Source: Nitrospira sp. (GTDB lineage Bacteria > Nitrospirota > Nitrospiria > Nitrospirales > Nitrospiraceae). From it: a stretch of DNA of 64,000 nucleotides. The position numbers were made by a program, and so were the translations under genes. The stretch covers positions 62,001 to 126,000 of the forward strand of contig JARFXQ010000009.1 of assembly GCA_029194725.1 (NCBI GenBank). The letters run 5' to 3'. Below, one piece after another: positions 34,076 to 43,524 of this stretch; within the stretch, counting starts at the first letter, position 1, and every line of letters starts with the position of its first letter. The notes under the pieces were generated by a model, which did no database searches, was not told the origin of the DNA, and was given only the letters and a program-made list of their open reading frames with translations.

Positions 34076-34717
34076 ATGAACCTCTGCGCCATTATCCTCC
34101 TGCTCGTCCTCACCAGCACACCAAGTTGGGGAAAGGACATCGACGTCTTTCCAGACCTGAATTTCAACAACCCCACCGAACTGCAAGAGGCAACGAGAGT
34201 CCTTGAGGAAGAACTTAAGCTCGCTGCTCGCCCTCAAACCTATCTCCTAATTGATTTGGACCGGGACACGATTCACATCAAAGGTCGCGGAATCGACCTC
34301 CACAAGATTCCCATCATTGCTTGGTCTGTCGGATCACATGAACATTTGAAAGGGATCCACCGATTGGTTGCACGGCCTCCGGTCGTCAGACGAAAGATCG
34401 AACCAGGGGCAGGAGCAGAACAGGAGCCTATTTCTCTCGCCGATATGCCGGTCGACTATGTGCTGTCTCTCAGTCCCTCCCTGAGAATCACGGTGGTTCC
34501 TTCGGTTGCCGGTGAAAGTCTCCTTCAAAGGGTTGTCCTACTGGGAAAAGTGGGGTGGAGAAATGTGAAGGACTGGACGAGCAAATTCTTAACGCATCCC
34601 TCATCCGAGCCCACTTCTCATCTCCGGCTGACCCTCTCGGTCGACCATGCGCAATCGCTGGCTTGGTCTCTCGTCGATGGTATGCCTCTGGTCATTCGTC
34701 GCCCGACCGACAAGTAG
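34076..34717 (+). CDS. secreted YkuD-like protein lacking the catalytic motif
   Basis: 213 residues with a signal peptide (LCAIILLLVLTSTPSWG). The stretch YLLIDLDRDTIHIKGRGIDL resembles the first strands of a YkuD domain, and AWSLVDGMPLVIRR resembles its last strand. Neither the HG block nor [S/T]xGC is present, and there is no cysteine in the mature part. It may be an inactive paralogue regulating or scaffolding the two active enzymes upstream; this is inference. It starts 28 bp after the preceding stop, same strand. The assignment to the YkuD fold is only moderately sure. Confidence 0.65.
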   Translation: MNLCAIILLLVLTSTPSWGKDIDVFPDLNFNNPTELQEATRVLEEELKLAARPQTYLLIDLDRDTIHIKGRGIDLHKIPIIAWSVGSHEHLKGIHRLVARPPVVRRKIEPGAGAEQEPISLADMPVDYVLSLSPSLRITVVPSVAGESLLQRVVLLGKVGWRNVKDWTSKFLTHPSSEPTSHLRLTLSVDHAQSLAWSLVDGMPLVIRRPTDK

Positions 34718-34878
34718 GCATGCAGCGCCTAGAATCCGTATTGTCTTTTCTAGACCGGCTCAATAAGATACAGGCAGATTTGCAGTGACCACCATCACAA
34801 CGAGGTTCCCAACGACTCCATCATCTCGTCGTCAGCCTGTCACATTGAAGAATCGTCCTACGCGCTTCCGAAGTTGAT

Positions 34879-35655
34879 ATGGATGTTACTCCGGAAATAC
34901 ACGTTTCGCGCGACGTGCAGGAATGCGTGCGGAAAGCAGCAGCCTTTATCCTTGCCGTCACCGAGCAGGCGATTCAATCCACCGGTCGATGTCTGATTGC
35001 ACTCTCGGGAGGATCTACACCGCGGAGTCTCTACCGAACCTTGTGCGAGCCAGAGTGGAGCGAACGTTTCAATTGGTCGAGAATCTTTTTCTTCTTTGGA
35101 GACGAACGGTGTACATCACCTGAACACCCCGAGAGCAATTTTCGCATGGCGCAGACGGAGCTGTTTCATCCGTTGAATATTCGGCCTGAAAATATTTTCC
35201 GGATGAAGGGTGAGTATGAAGCCCCAGCGGTTGCGGCTCAGGAATACGAGGGAACGATTCGAAGAGTTACCCAATGTCCTGTTCCAGATCTCCCTCGCCT
35301 AGACTTGATCCTGCTCGGGCTCGGCGAGGACGGCCATACGGCATCGCTCTTTCCAGGCACCGCTGCTCTCCAGGAACAATCCAAGATAGTCACGGTCGGC
35401 CATGCCCCCGCAGGCATTCGGTCCCGCCTCACGTTAACCCTAGGTGTCCTGAATCGAGCTGCTGTGATACTGTTTCTTGTGACCGGCCCAGCTAAAACAC
35501 AGATGGTCCACCGGGTCATCGAGCCTGAATCCGAGACGGATCATTCCTTGCCGGCGGCGAGGATATCGCCAGCATCCGGTCGACTCGTATGGATGCTTGA
35601 TCAAGCCGCTGCGCAACAGCTCACGCATAGACGATCACACAGAGAGGGTACATGA
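34879..35655 (+). CDS. pgl: 6-phosphogluconolactonase
   Basis: 258 residues of the DevB/Pgl type. Blocks: CLIALSGGSTPRSLYRTL, IFFFFGDERCTSPEHPESN, RMKGE, LILLGLGEDGHTASLFPGTA (catalytic His) and ILFLVTGPAKT. It hydrolyses 6-phosphogluconolactone in the oxidative pentose-phosphate pathway. zwf and gnd are not in the window. Its last four bases overlap the start of glk (ATGA), giving a pgl-glk-rpiA operon for glucose-6-phosphate use. Confidence 0.96.
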   Translation: MDVTPEIHVSRDVQECVRKAAAFILAVTEQAIQSTGRCLIALSGGSTPRSLYRTLCEPEWSERFNWSRIFFFFGDERCTSPEHPESNFRMAQTELFHPLNIRPENIFRMKGEYEAPAVAAQEYEGTIRRVTQCPVPDLPRLDLILLGLGEDGHTASLFPGTAALQEQSKIVTVGHAPAGIRSRLTLTLGVLNRAAVILFLVTGPAKTQMVHRVIEPESETDHSLPAARISPASGRLVWMLDQAAAQQLTHRRSHREGT

Positions 35656-36722
35656 TTCTCGCAGGAGACATCGGAGCAACAAAGACAAACCTGGCGCTCT
35701 ATGAGTGGACCAACGCTAGGGCGGAACCATTGCGTCTGGAGAAGTTTCCGAGCGGTGATTACAAATCGCTGGAAGATATTCTCGTCGAATTCCTAACACC
35801 AACGAACCCGCCATCCCCTGAAACCTCGCTGGAAATCGAAGAAGCAGGTCAACCCGAAAAGCCCCCTATCCCACCTGCTAAGCCGGTGAAGCTGAGGGCG
35901 GCCTGCTTTGGGATCGCAGGACCGGTTATCGACAACCGTTGCCAAACGACGAATCTGCCCTGGGCTGTCGACGGCCTGGCCATCGCCAAGCAGTTCAATA
36001 TTCCTCGCGTGCAGTTACTCAATGACCTAGAAGCAACCGCCTATGGCCTTCTGTGGCTACGGCCAGACGAGCTTGAGGTGCTGAATGCTGGCAATCCGCC
36101 GAACAAACGGCAGGCATTGGCACTCATTGCAGCGGGCACAGGATTGGGTGAAGGTATCTTATTCTGGGATGGCAGGACATACCATCCTATGCCGTCTGAA
36201 GGAGGCCATACGGATTTTGCACCCAACAATGATCAAGAAATCGAACTGCTTCGATACCTCCGGAACCAGTATCTCCACGTCAGCTATGAGCGGATGCTCT
36301 CCGGCCCAGGACTCCACACGCTTTATGAGTTCTTACGCGACACGAAGAAGAACGAACCGACCTGGCTTGCAGAAAAGATTAGTGCCGGCGATCCAGCCGC
36401 CGAGATTGCCCAAGCCGGATTGCAAGGACAAGCCGAGATTGCCAAACAAGCCTTGGATCTCTTTGCCTCTATCTATGGGGCAGAAGCCGGCAATCTCGCC
36501 TTGAAGGCGCTCTCCCTTGACGGTGTGTATATCGGTGGCGGGATTGCTCCCAAGCTCATCACCAAGCTTCAAGACGGCACGTTCATGAAAGCCTTCACCA
36601 ATAAGGGTCGTTACAAGCGACTCATGACTCAGATACCCGTGAAAGTCATCATGAACCAGCAAACGGCCTTGATCGGTGCGGCCTCCGTCGCAGGGGCGCT
36701 CTCTCTCACCATCGCGCCATGA
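35652..36722 (+). CDS. glk: glucokinase
   Basis: 356-residue Glk-type hexokinase of the ROK/actin-like fold: LAGDIGATKTNLALYE (phosphate 1), FGIAGPVIDNR, LLNDLEATAYGL (catalytic Asp), IAAGTGLGEGI, and PSEGGHTDFAP. It phosphorylates glucose with ATP. The protein is about 35 residues longer than usual because of a Pro/Glu-rich insert (about residues 48-80; PTNPPSPETSLEIEE, PEKPPIPPAKP) just before ACFGIAGPV. It overlaps pgl and rpiA by 4 bp each. Confidence 0.94.
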   Translation: MILAGDIGATKTNLALYEWTNARAEPLRLEKFPSGDYKSLEDILVEFLTPTNPPSPETSLEIEEAGQPEKPPIPPAKPVKLRAACFGIAGPVIDNRCQTTNLPWAVDGLAIAKQFNIPRVQLLNDLEATAYGLLWLRPDELEVLNAGNPPNKRQALALIAAGTGLGEGILFWDGRTYHPMPSEGGHTDFAPNNDQEIELLRYLRNQYLHVSYERMLSGPGLHTLYEFLRDTKKNEPTWLAEKISAGDPAAEIAQAGLQGQAEIAKQALDLFASIYGAEAGNLALKALSLDGVYIGGGIAPKLITKLQDGTFMKAFTNKGRYKRLMTQIPVKVIMNQQTALIGAASVAGALSLTIAP

Positions 36723-37417
36723 CCTCCGGAGATCTCGACAGCTTGAAAAGAGCTGCTGCACTAAAAGCGATAACATTCGTCTGCGACGGCATGGTTATCG
36801 GGCTCGGTACAGGGTCGACCGCAAAACATATGGTGATCGCTCTCGGGGACAAAGTTCGTAACGGTGTAAGACTGGCGGGAGTACCGACGTCGCAAGAAAC
36901 CGCTGCGCTCGCCAGACAATCAGGGATTCCTCTCATTGATTCACAAGATCGGTGGGAGATCGATCTGGCCATCGACGGAGCCGACCAGGTCGATCCAAAC
37001 TTCAATCTCATAAAAGGTGGTGGTGGAGCGTTGCTGAAAGAGAAGATCGTGACGGCATCGGCAAAGCAATTCATCGTGATGGTCGACCACACCAAACAAG
37101 TACCGGTGCTTGGAGGGTCAGTCCCCCTCCCTATCGAGGTCATCCCCTTTGGGTGGGGCAATACCTCGCGCGCAATTCAAGCGCTCACCAAAAGCCGTGT
37201 GACAGTCAGAGAGCAGAACGGGATTCCGTTTAAGACCGAGGCTGGTCACCTGATCGTTGATGTCCACATCGACCGCATCGATCGGCCGGGTGAACTGGAA
37301 GCGGCACTGAGCCTCATCCCCGGTGTAGTCGAGACCGGACTCTTTGTCGGCCGAACGAACGTCTTGATCGTCGGTACGCCGCAAGGCGTTCACACCCTCC
37401 ATGTCCCAAGGAAATGA
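36719..37417 (+). CDS. rpiA: ribose-5-phosphate isomerase A
   Basis: 232 residues. RpiA signature: MVIGLGTGSTAKHMV, VPTSQET, DLAIDGADQVDPNFNLIKGGGGALLKEK (catalytic Asp and Glu), and the conserved DVHIDRIDRPGELEAAL C-terminal half. It interconverts ribose-5-P and ribulose-5-P. The start overlaps the end of glk, which places it in the sugar-phosphate operon. Normal length. Confidence 0.97.
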   Translation: MTSGDLDSLKRAAALKAITFVCDGMVIGLGTGSTAKHMVIALGDKVRNGVRLAGVPTSQETAALARQSGIPLIDSQDRWEIDLAIDGADQVDPNFNLIKGGGGALLKEKIVTASAKQFIVMVDHTKQVPVLGGSVPLPIEVIPFGWGNTSRAIQALTKSRVTVREQNGIPFKTEAGHLIVDVHIDRIDRPGELEAALSLIPGVVETGLFVGRTNVLIVGTPQGVHTLHVPRK

Positions 37418-37559
37418 ATGCTCGTTCAGCAGACGAGAGATTCTATTGGAGTTCGCTCGAGGGGCACGCTTTCTTCTGAATGGCTCGATAGCCTATACAC
37501 TCGTACCATCGTCCGAATCTGCAGGCGCCGCAATGACCACTCGACCACAAGGTGAAGAC

Positions 37560-40142
37560 ATGAGTCCTTATGAGCTTCCACGCCCCAACGATCCGTATCG
37601 ACTTCCGCGACATGTGATCCCAACAGGCTATGACCTACGGCTTGAGCCTGATCTCGCCGGCGCAACATTCACAGGCCTGGTGACGATCACGATCACGGTC
37701 AAACAAGCCACGCAGACCATCCTATTGAACGCCGTCGATCTTGTGCTTCAGTCAGCGATGGCCGAGGACGCGAATCAGCGGCAATTCAAGGCCATTGTCG
37801 AATCGGAACAGGAAACACAACGCGTTGCCCTCTCTTTTCAAGAGCCCGTGCAGCCTGGCGAATGGCGCCTGCATCTTTCCTTTCATGGCAAACTGAACGA
37901 TCAGCTACGCGGCTTCTATCGTAGTACGTACAAGGATGCCTCGGGTGTGCTGCAAACGATGGCGGCCACGCAATTTGAGGCCACTGACGCGCGCCGAGCC
38001 TTTCCTTGCTGGGATGAACCGGATTTTAAGGCGGTCTTCACGACTACGCTTGTGATCGACCCTCATCATACAGCGATCTCAAACACATCGGTCACATCGG
38101 AATCTATTGAACACAACAAGAAGGTGGTACGGTTTGCCGATACCATCAAGATGTCTACGTATCTCGTAGCGTTTGTTGTTGGTCGCTTGGAAGCAACAGA
38201 ACCGGGATGGGTCGACAAGACACCCATTCGGTTGTGGACAACACCAGAGAAGCAACCGCTCACACCGTTCGGACGTGAGATTGCCGTCGCGTCTCTGAAG
38301 TTTTTTGAAAACTACTACGGCATTCCGTACCCTGGAGACAAACTGGATCTCGTGGCGATTCCGGACTTTGCTTCCGGAGCAATGGAGAACCTCGGCGCCA
38401 TCACGTTCCGTGAGACGGCGCTGCTCGTCGATCCACAGACTGCAGCCCATGCTGAGCTGGAACGGGTGGCCGACGTGGTAGCCCATGAAAATGCCCATAT
38501 GTGGTTCGGCGACTTGGTCACGATGGCCTGGTGGAACGGCTTATGGTTGAACGAAGCGTTCGCCACCTTCATGGAGATGCTGGCCGTCGATGCCTGGAAA
38601 CCGGAATGGAAACGTTGGGAGAGTTTCAGCGTGGCCAGAGCTGCCGCCTTCTCGGTCGATGGACTGCTGAGCTCCAGAGCAATTGAATATCCTGTTCACG
38701 CACCGAAGGATGCGGAAGCGATGTTCGATATTTTGACCTATGAAAAAGGAGCATCGGTCCTTCGGATGCTGGAGCAACATATCGGCCCCACGGCCTTCCG
38801 GGACGGTGTGCGACAGTACCTGCGCACCCATGCCTATGCCAATGCCGATACAAAGGATCTGTGGGCGGCCCTTGGCACGGCCGCCGGCCAACCGGTGCCT
38901 GAGCTGATGAACGGCTGGATCTTTCAAGCAGGATTCCCTTTGGTGACAGCGAAAGTCAATGGTACCGAACTGCGGCTATCCCAGCAACGGTTCACCTATG
39001 TCGCGCAGACGTCGACCGATGAACAGCTCTGGCAGATCCCCATCCAGATTCGGCTGGTCATCGGGGATCGCACGGAACATCGTCGGCTGCTGTTGACTGA
39101 GCGTGAGACAAAGGTGGGAATACCGATTGGGGTCACCTCGGTCTTTGTCAACGAAGGAGGGCATGGGTTTTATCGTGTGCGCCATCACGGTGTTATCCTG
39201 CAACAATTACTCGATCAGGGTCTTGATAGACTGGCGGCCATAGAACGGTTCGCCCTTATCAGCGACGCCTGGGCCACCACAGTGGCAGGCCTTACGACCC
39301 TTCCGGAATATCTCAGACTCGCCGTCTATTTCAAGAATGAGCGAGACAAGAACGTCTGGGCCGTATTGGTGGATTCGTTTTCATTCTTGAACCGGGTTAT
39401 TTCTTCTGAGGATCGGCCGGCATTCGAAGCCTTCGTTTGTGACCTTGTGAAACCCGCCGTGAAGCATCTCGGATGGAACCAGGGGCCGGGAGAATCGGAT
39501 CTTCTCCGGCAGTTGCGAGGTGAGCTACTCAGCGCGCTTGGTAAGCTGGGCAATGATTCTGCCATACAACAACAAGCGGCGGAATTGTATCAGTGCTATC
39601 GCAAGGATCCGGCTACCGCCGACACGAATGTCGTGCCAGCTCTCGTGGCCATTCTGGCCCATACAGGAGGCGAGGCCCGTTACGATGAATTCTTAGAGCT
39701 CTATCGAACAGCCTCTACCCCTCAGGAAGAACGGCGATATCTTTTTTCGCTGGCCTCATTTCAACGCAAGGAATTACTGGCGCGCACGCTGGCGCGCACG
39801 ATCAACGGCGAGATCCGCACCCAAGATGCCCCGTTCATCGTCGGAGGGTTACTGATGAATGTGCATGGTCGAGACCTCGCCTGGGAGTTCGTGAAAGCCA
39901 ACTGGGATGATATGGATCGGCTGTACCCAAAACAGGGGCTCAGGCGCATGTGTGGGGGCATCGTTGGGCTTGCTACTCCGGAACTCGAGCAGGATGTGCG
40001 CGCGTTCTTTATCTCGCGCAAGATCGACCTGGGTGGAAAAACGCTTGATCAGTACTTGGAACAGCTTCGTGTGACCGTCGCGTTCCGCGAACGGGAGGGA
40101 CGTACAATTCGAGCTGCGCTCGCCCCTTCGCTAGGGGCTTGA
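37560..40142 (+). CDS. M1 family aminopeptidase
   Basis: About 860-residue zinc aminopeptidase of the APN/Tricorn-interacting-factor type. The N-terminal beta domain begins at PRHVIPTGYDLRLEPDL. The exopeptidase motif is SGAMENLGAITFRE, and zinc site HENAHMWFGD is followed by the Glu of WLNEAFATFME. The middle beta domain and a long C-terminal helical superhelix (to 860) include ERRYLFSLASFQRKELL. It is presumably cytoplasmic, removing N-terminal residues from peptides. The frame is open from 37401 inside rpiA, but that extension lacks homology; ATG at 37560 is preceded by AAGGTGAAGAC and so preferred. Confidence 0.92.
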   Translation: MSPYELPRPNDPYRLPRHVIPTGYDLRLEPDLAGATFTGLVTITITVKQATQTILLNAVDLVLQSAMAEDANQRQFKAIVESEQETQRVALSFQEPVQPGEWRLHLSFHGKLNDQLRGFYRSTYKDASGVLQTMAATQFEATDARRAFPCWDEPDFKAVFTTTLVIDPHHTAISNTSVTSESIEHNKKVVRFADTIKMSTYLVAFVVGRLEATEPGWVDKTPIRLWTTPEKQPLTPFGREIAVASLKFFENYYGIPYPGDKLDLVAIPDFASGAMENLGAITFRETALLVDPQTAAHAELERVADVVAHENAHMWFGDLVTMAWWNGLWLNEAFATFMEMLAVDAWKPEWKRWESFSVARAAAFSVDGLLSSRAIEYPVHAPKDAEAMFDILTYEKGASVLRMLEQHIGPTAFRDGVRQYLRTHAYANADTKDLWAALGTAAGQPVPELMNGWIFQAGFPLVTAKVNGTELRLSQQRFTYVAQTSTDEQLWQIPIQIRLVIGDRTEHRRLLLTERETKVGIPIGVTSVFVNEGGHGFYRVRHHGVILQQLLDQGLDRLAAIERFALISDAWATTVAGLTTLPEYLRLAVYFKNERDKNVWAVLVDSFSFLNRVISSEDRPAFEAFVCDLVKPAVKHLGWNQGPGESDLLRQLRGELLSALGKLGNDSAIQQQAAELYQCYRKDPATADTNVVPALVAILAHTGGEARYDEFLELYRTASTPQEERRYLFSLASFQRKELLARTLARTINGEIRTQDAPFIVGGLLMNVHGRDLAWEFVKANWDDMDRLYPKQGLRRMCGGIVGLATPELEQDVRAFFISRKIDLGGKTLDQYLEQLRVTVAFREREGRTIRAALAPSLGA

Positions 40143-40270
40143 AACGCAGAGGATCTCTTTTCAACCGATTCCAAGATTCTCAAGGCCGGGACTCACAAAG
40201 AAAAGAGCCTGGAGTCAGCTTATACATGAGCAATAAATACTACTGGTATTGACTCCATTGTCGCGACCAC

Positions 40271-40284
40271 TGTACCTCGGTACA
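40271..40284. promoter_or_regulatory. palindrome upstream of the PilZ gene
   Basis: TGTACC-TC-GGTACA, a perfect 6+6 palindrome with a 2-bp centre, 29 bp before the start codon. Its size and place would suit an operator. No protein is identified; a chance palindrome is possible. Confidence 0.35.
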
Positions 40285-40313
40285 ATCAATCAACGCTCTA
40301 GCTGGAAAGTCCA

Positions 40314-40820
40314 ATGTCCGATCTCCACTGTCCGGCCTGCGGGGCGAGCAAAATCAGGCTCGCCCATAGAAAATCCCTCGCAGATGTTCTCTTGAGCGGT
40401 CTGACGATTTACCCATTTCGGTGTCAGCTCTGTGCCGATCGCTTTCGAACCTTCCTCGGCCGCCGTACGCCCAATCCCCGACGCAGCTTTGAGCGCGTCG
40501 AGGTTTCATTCCCGGTCTGGTTCAAGCCCCGACGGTCCAGATACCCAGATGAGATGGGACAAGAAGGTGTGATTGAGAATCTATCGATCCGTGGATGCCG
40601 AATTCGTTCCACCACTCCGGTCGCGATCGGCTCGCGGGTCGAACTGGAGTTCCAATATTCCAACGATTCCTTCCCGATCACAATCGAGGAAGCCGTGGTG
40701 CGATCGTCAGTCAATGGCACGATCGGCCTGCGCTTCACTCGACTTCGTCGAAGCGATGAGCGCTGCATTCGCCGAATCGTCGATATGTGGCTCTCCGAAC
40801 TCTTGCCGTCCATCCGGTAG
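40314..40820 (+). CDS. PilZ domain protein with N-terminal zinc ribbon
   Basis: 168 residues. The first 45 carry two CxxC pairs (CPACGASK and CQLCADRF) as in a zinc ribbon. The PilZ domain follows, with RRSFERVEVSFPVWF, GVIENLSIRGCRI (the [D/N]xSxxG motif) and TIGLRFTRL. PilZ domains bind cyclic di-GMP; Arg in RRSFER and the NLSIRG loop are the expected ligands. No other domain is attached, so it may act as a stand-alone c-di-GMP adaptor. The combination with a zinc ribbon is less common. Confidence 0.85.
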   Translation: MSDLHCPACGASKIRLAHRKSLADVLLSGLTIYPFRCQLCADRFRTFLGRRTPNPRRSFERVEVSFPVWFKPRRSRYPDEMGQEGVIENLSIRGCRIRSTTPVAIGSRVELEFQYSNDSFPITIEEAVVRSSVNGTIGLRFTRLRRSDERCIRRIVDMWLSELLPSIR

Positions 40821-40854
40821 AGGTGAGCATGCCGGTGCAGACGGGGATTCAAGA

Positions 40855-43524
40855 CTATTCCTGGCGTAGCACCGCCAACGGCGGTTGGCCGAGTAGCCGA
40901 TAGGTGCTGAGAAGCCCAACCAGCATGGTGAGCAGGGTCGTTGCTGCAAAGCCCACGGCCAGCACCGTTGGTTCAAGGCTCCAGGAGAGGTCAAACACCG
41001 TCGATAACACGGCCCAGGACAGAGCGCTGGCCAATGCGCATCCCAGCAGCCCACCCAATGATCCCAGGAGGGCGTACTCGGCCGCGAACGAGCGTACAAT
41101 CACGCTGCGAGTCGCCCCCAGGGCTTTTAGAATGACCGATTCGTACAAGCGACGATAGCGCGTCGCCGCCAGGGCTGCCGCCATCACCAGACCTCCGGAC
41201 AGCACACAGAACAAGGCCACGGCACGGATGGCGAGGGAGAGTCGATCAAGTACCCGCGTAAAACTGTCGAGGACGTCGCCCATATTGATGGCCGTCACGT
41301 TGGGAAAGGATGCGACGACCGCTTGCTGTAACGCCACTTCTTCAGAGGGCGCCACGTGAACGGTGGCCACAAAGGTATGTGGGGCTCCATCGAGGGAGCC
41401 CGGCGAAACAATCATGTAGAAGTTCGTGGAAAAATTCCCCCAATCCACTTGCCGAATGCTGCTGATCTCTCCAGCGATGGATATCCCTTGTATGTCAAGC
41501 TCGACGGTGTCTCCAATCGTAAGCCCCAGTTGCTTCGCCGCATCCTCCTCGATCGAGATCAATGGTTTGGTGAAGACCTGCCCCGGTTTCCACCACTCGC
41601 CTTGTACCACCTTATTGTCTTTCGGGAGATCCTGGAGGAACGTCAGGACATATTCGCGTGTCAGGTACCACTTCTTCCGCCGTTCTTCCTTCTGGGCCCC
41701 TTTCTCTTTCTGCTCTTCCACTTCAGACGTCGCTTCAAACTTCACTGCCTCGTTCTTGACGGCCGATAGTCGAGATCGCACCAGTGGTGTCAATTGCGGG
41801 TTTGGATCACTAGACCGCCGGCGCAGGAGAGCGGCCATCCCTTCTGCCTGATCTGGTTGGATATCGATGAAGAAAAACGTCGGGGCGTCGGTCGGCCGAT
41901 TGTCGCCTACCTCTGTGAGGAGCGAGCGTTCGACGAGCGATACGGTCGTCACGACCATGACGGCGATGCCGATCGCAATCGTGATGCTCACCGCCTGGCT
42001 GCCGGGGCGGATGACATTGCCCAGCGCTTGACGCAGAACGAGAGGCCCAGGGCGTGGCCATTTCTTAAGGGCCGCGAGCACCAGACGTGCTGATGCTCCC
42101 AACAACAGGACCGCAGCTGCAAAAGCCAGGACGAACAACAGCCCGACTTTCCAGGATCCTGCCTGCCAAATCGATAAGAAAGCCAAACCCAGGCCGATGC
42201 CGGTCGACGCAATTGCTTTTATTCGGTCAATTCCTTTCCAAAACATCCACCATTGGGTCCGCTTCACATTGTCCGAGGTAGCAAGCGGAGAAACGTCACG
42301 ACGAAAAATCCGAGCTGGTTTGACTTCGCGGATCGTCAACAGCGGCCAAAGTACAAAGAGCAGCGTGGATAACATGCCCAAGACCAATCCCTTTGCAAGA
42401 GGAGCGAAGGCAATATCCATCCCATTCGTCGCGAGTCCCAATTGGTCAAGAAGTTCCGATGCCATCATCGCCGCCATCATCCACGGAAGTCCTTGGTGGA
42501 GCAGCAGCCCCACCATCAGGCCGACCAAGCTTCCAATCAGCCCAAGAATCATCGCCTGCAATCCATAGGTCCAAATGATCGTAGGAGACTCTGCGCCGAC
42601 CGTCTTCAAGATGGCGATCGTATTCAACTTTTCCCGCACAAAGGCATGAACCGACGTAGCGACCCCCAGACCTCCTACAAACAGCGCCGTCAATCCGATC
42701 AAGCCCAAATAACGGGTCAGCTGCTCCAAAGACTGCTTTAATTGTGGTTGTGCCTCTCGGTAACTCGATACGCGAACAGAGTCGGGCGCAAGTCGTCCCC
42801 TCAGCTCGTAGAGCAGAGGCTCGGGTGCCATCGTGTTTGGGACTTTCAGCAGATATCGCTCACGAATCCTGCTGCCCACCTTGATCAGTTCGGCCGCAGC
42901 AAGCCCCTCTCGTGAGATCAGGACTCGAGGACCAAGGCTGAAGGCGTTCGCCATGCGATCCGGTTCCGTCCTGACCAGGCCGGTGATGATGAACAGACCT
43001 TGTCCGATTCTAAGCTGATCTCCCATCGCGAGTCCCATCCGGATCAGGAGAGACTCCTGCACGACCACTCCAAAACAGGTACGGTCGGGGCACCCGCGAG
43101 TTTGCCCACCAAGAAGATCCGCTAAGTCTCTCTGTGGCTCCACTCGGAGCGTGCCATACAGCGGATACTGAGGCTCGACTGCTTTGAGCTCAATGATCTG
43201 AGTCGGCTGCCCACTGCTGGATGACTCAGCCCTTGCCGCCATCGCGATGAGCTCACTGACATGGGTAAGAATGACGTCACGATCGCTCAAGGAATCAAGA
43301 ACTTCCTGACCCTTGGGACTCATCAAGTGAGAGAGTCGGATTTCAAGGTCGCCTCCAAGTAGACCGCGCGCTTCCTTGGTCACGGCTCGTTCTACCTGCG
43401 TTCCGAACAGAGATACCCCGGTCACTGCTCCCACACCGATCGCAATACAGACTAAGAAATAGAGAAAGTGTCGCCATGCCGCGCGCGTCTCTCGCCATGC
43501 CATGTTGAATACAAAAGACGTCAT
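40855..43524 (-). CDS. ABC transporter permease, FtsX family (YbbP-like)
   Basis: 889-residue permease with an N-terminal membrane helix (FLYFLVCIAIGVGAVTGVSLFG), a large periplasmic domain, and two groups of FtsX-type membrane helices. These are seen at about residues 265-450 and 760-885. The last group ends TRYRRLYESVILKALGATRSVIVRSF, AEYALLGSLGGLLG and TYRLLGQPPLAVLRQE. It matches the YbbP layout with a duplicated FtsX region and a charged insert (EEQKEKGAQKEERRK). It overlaps the ATPase gene by 4 bp. It probably extracts or releases a lipoprotein or lipid at the inner membrane rather than importing a nutrient. Confidence 0.9.
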   Translation of the reverse strand: MTSFVFNMAWRETRAAWRHFLYFLVCIAIGVGAVTGVSLFGTQVERAVTKEARGLLGGDLEIRLSHLMSPKGQEVLDSLSDRDVILTHVSELIAMAARAESSSSGQPTQIIELKAVEPQYPLYGTLRVEPQRDLADLLGGQTRGCPDRTCFGVVVQESLLIRMGLAMGDQLRIGQGLFIITGLVRTEPDRMANAFSLGPRVLISREGLAAAELIKVGSRIRERYLLKVPNTMAPEPLLYELRGRLAPDSVRVSSYREAQPQLKQSLEQLTRYLGLIGLTALFVGGLGVATSVHAFVREKLNTIAILKTVGAESPTIIWTYGLQAMILGLIGSLVGLMVGLLLHQGLPWMMAAMMASELLDQLGLATNGMDIAFAPLAKGLVLGMLSTLLFVLWPLLTIREVKPARIFRRDVSPLATSDNVKRTQWWMFWKGIDRIKAIASTGIGLGLAFLSIWQAGSWKVGLLFVLAFAAAVLLLGASARLVLAALKKWPRPGPLVLRQALGNVIRPGSQAVSITIAIGIAVMVVTTVSLVERSLLTEVGDNRPTDAPTFFFIDIQPDQAEGMAALLRRRSSDPNPQLTPLVRSRLSAVKNEAVKFEATSEVEEQKEKGAQKEERRKKWYLTREYVLTFLQDLPKDNKVVQGEWWKPGQVFTKPLISIEEDAAKQLGLTIGDTVELDIQGISIAGEISSIRQVDWGNFSTNFYMIVSPGSLDGAPHTFVATVHVAPSEEVALQQAVVASFPNVTAINMGDVLDSFTRVLDRLSLAIRAVALFCVLSGGLVMAAALAATRYRRLYESVILKALGATRSVIVRSFAAEYALLGSLGGLLGCALASALSWAVLSTVFDLSWSLEPTVLAVGFAATTLLTMLVGLLSTYRLLGQPPLAVLRQE

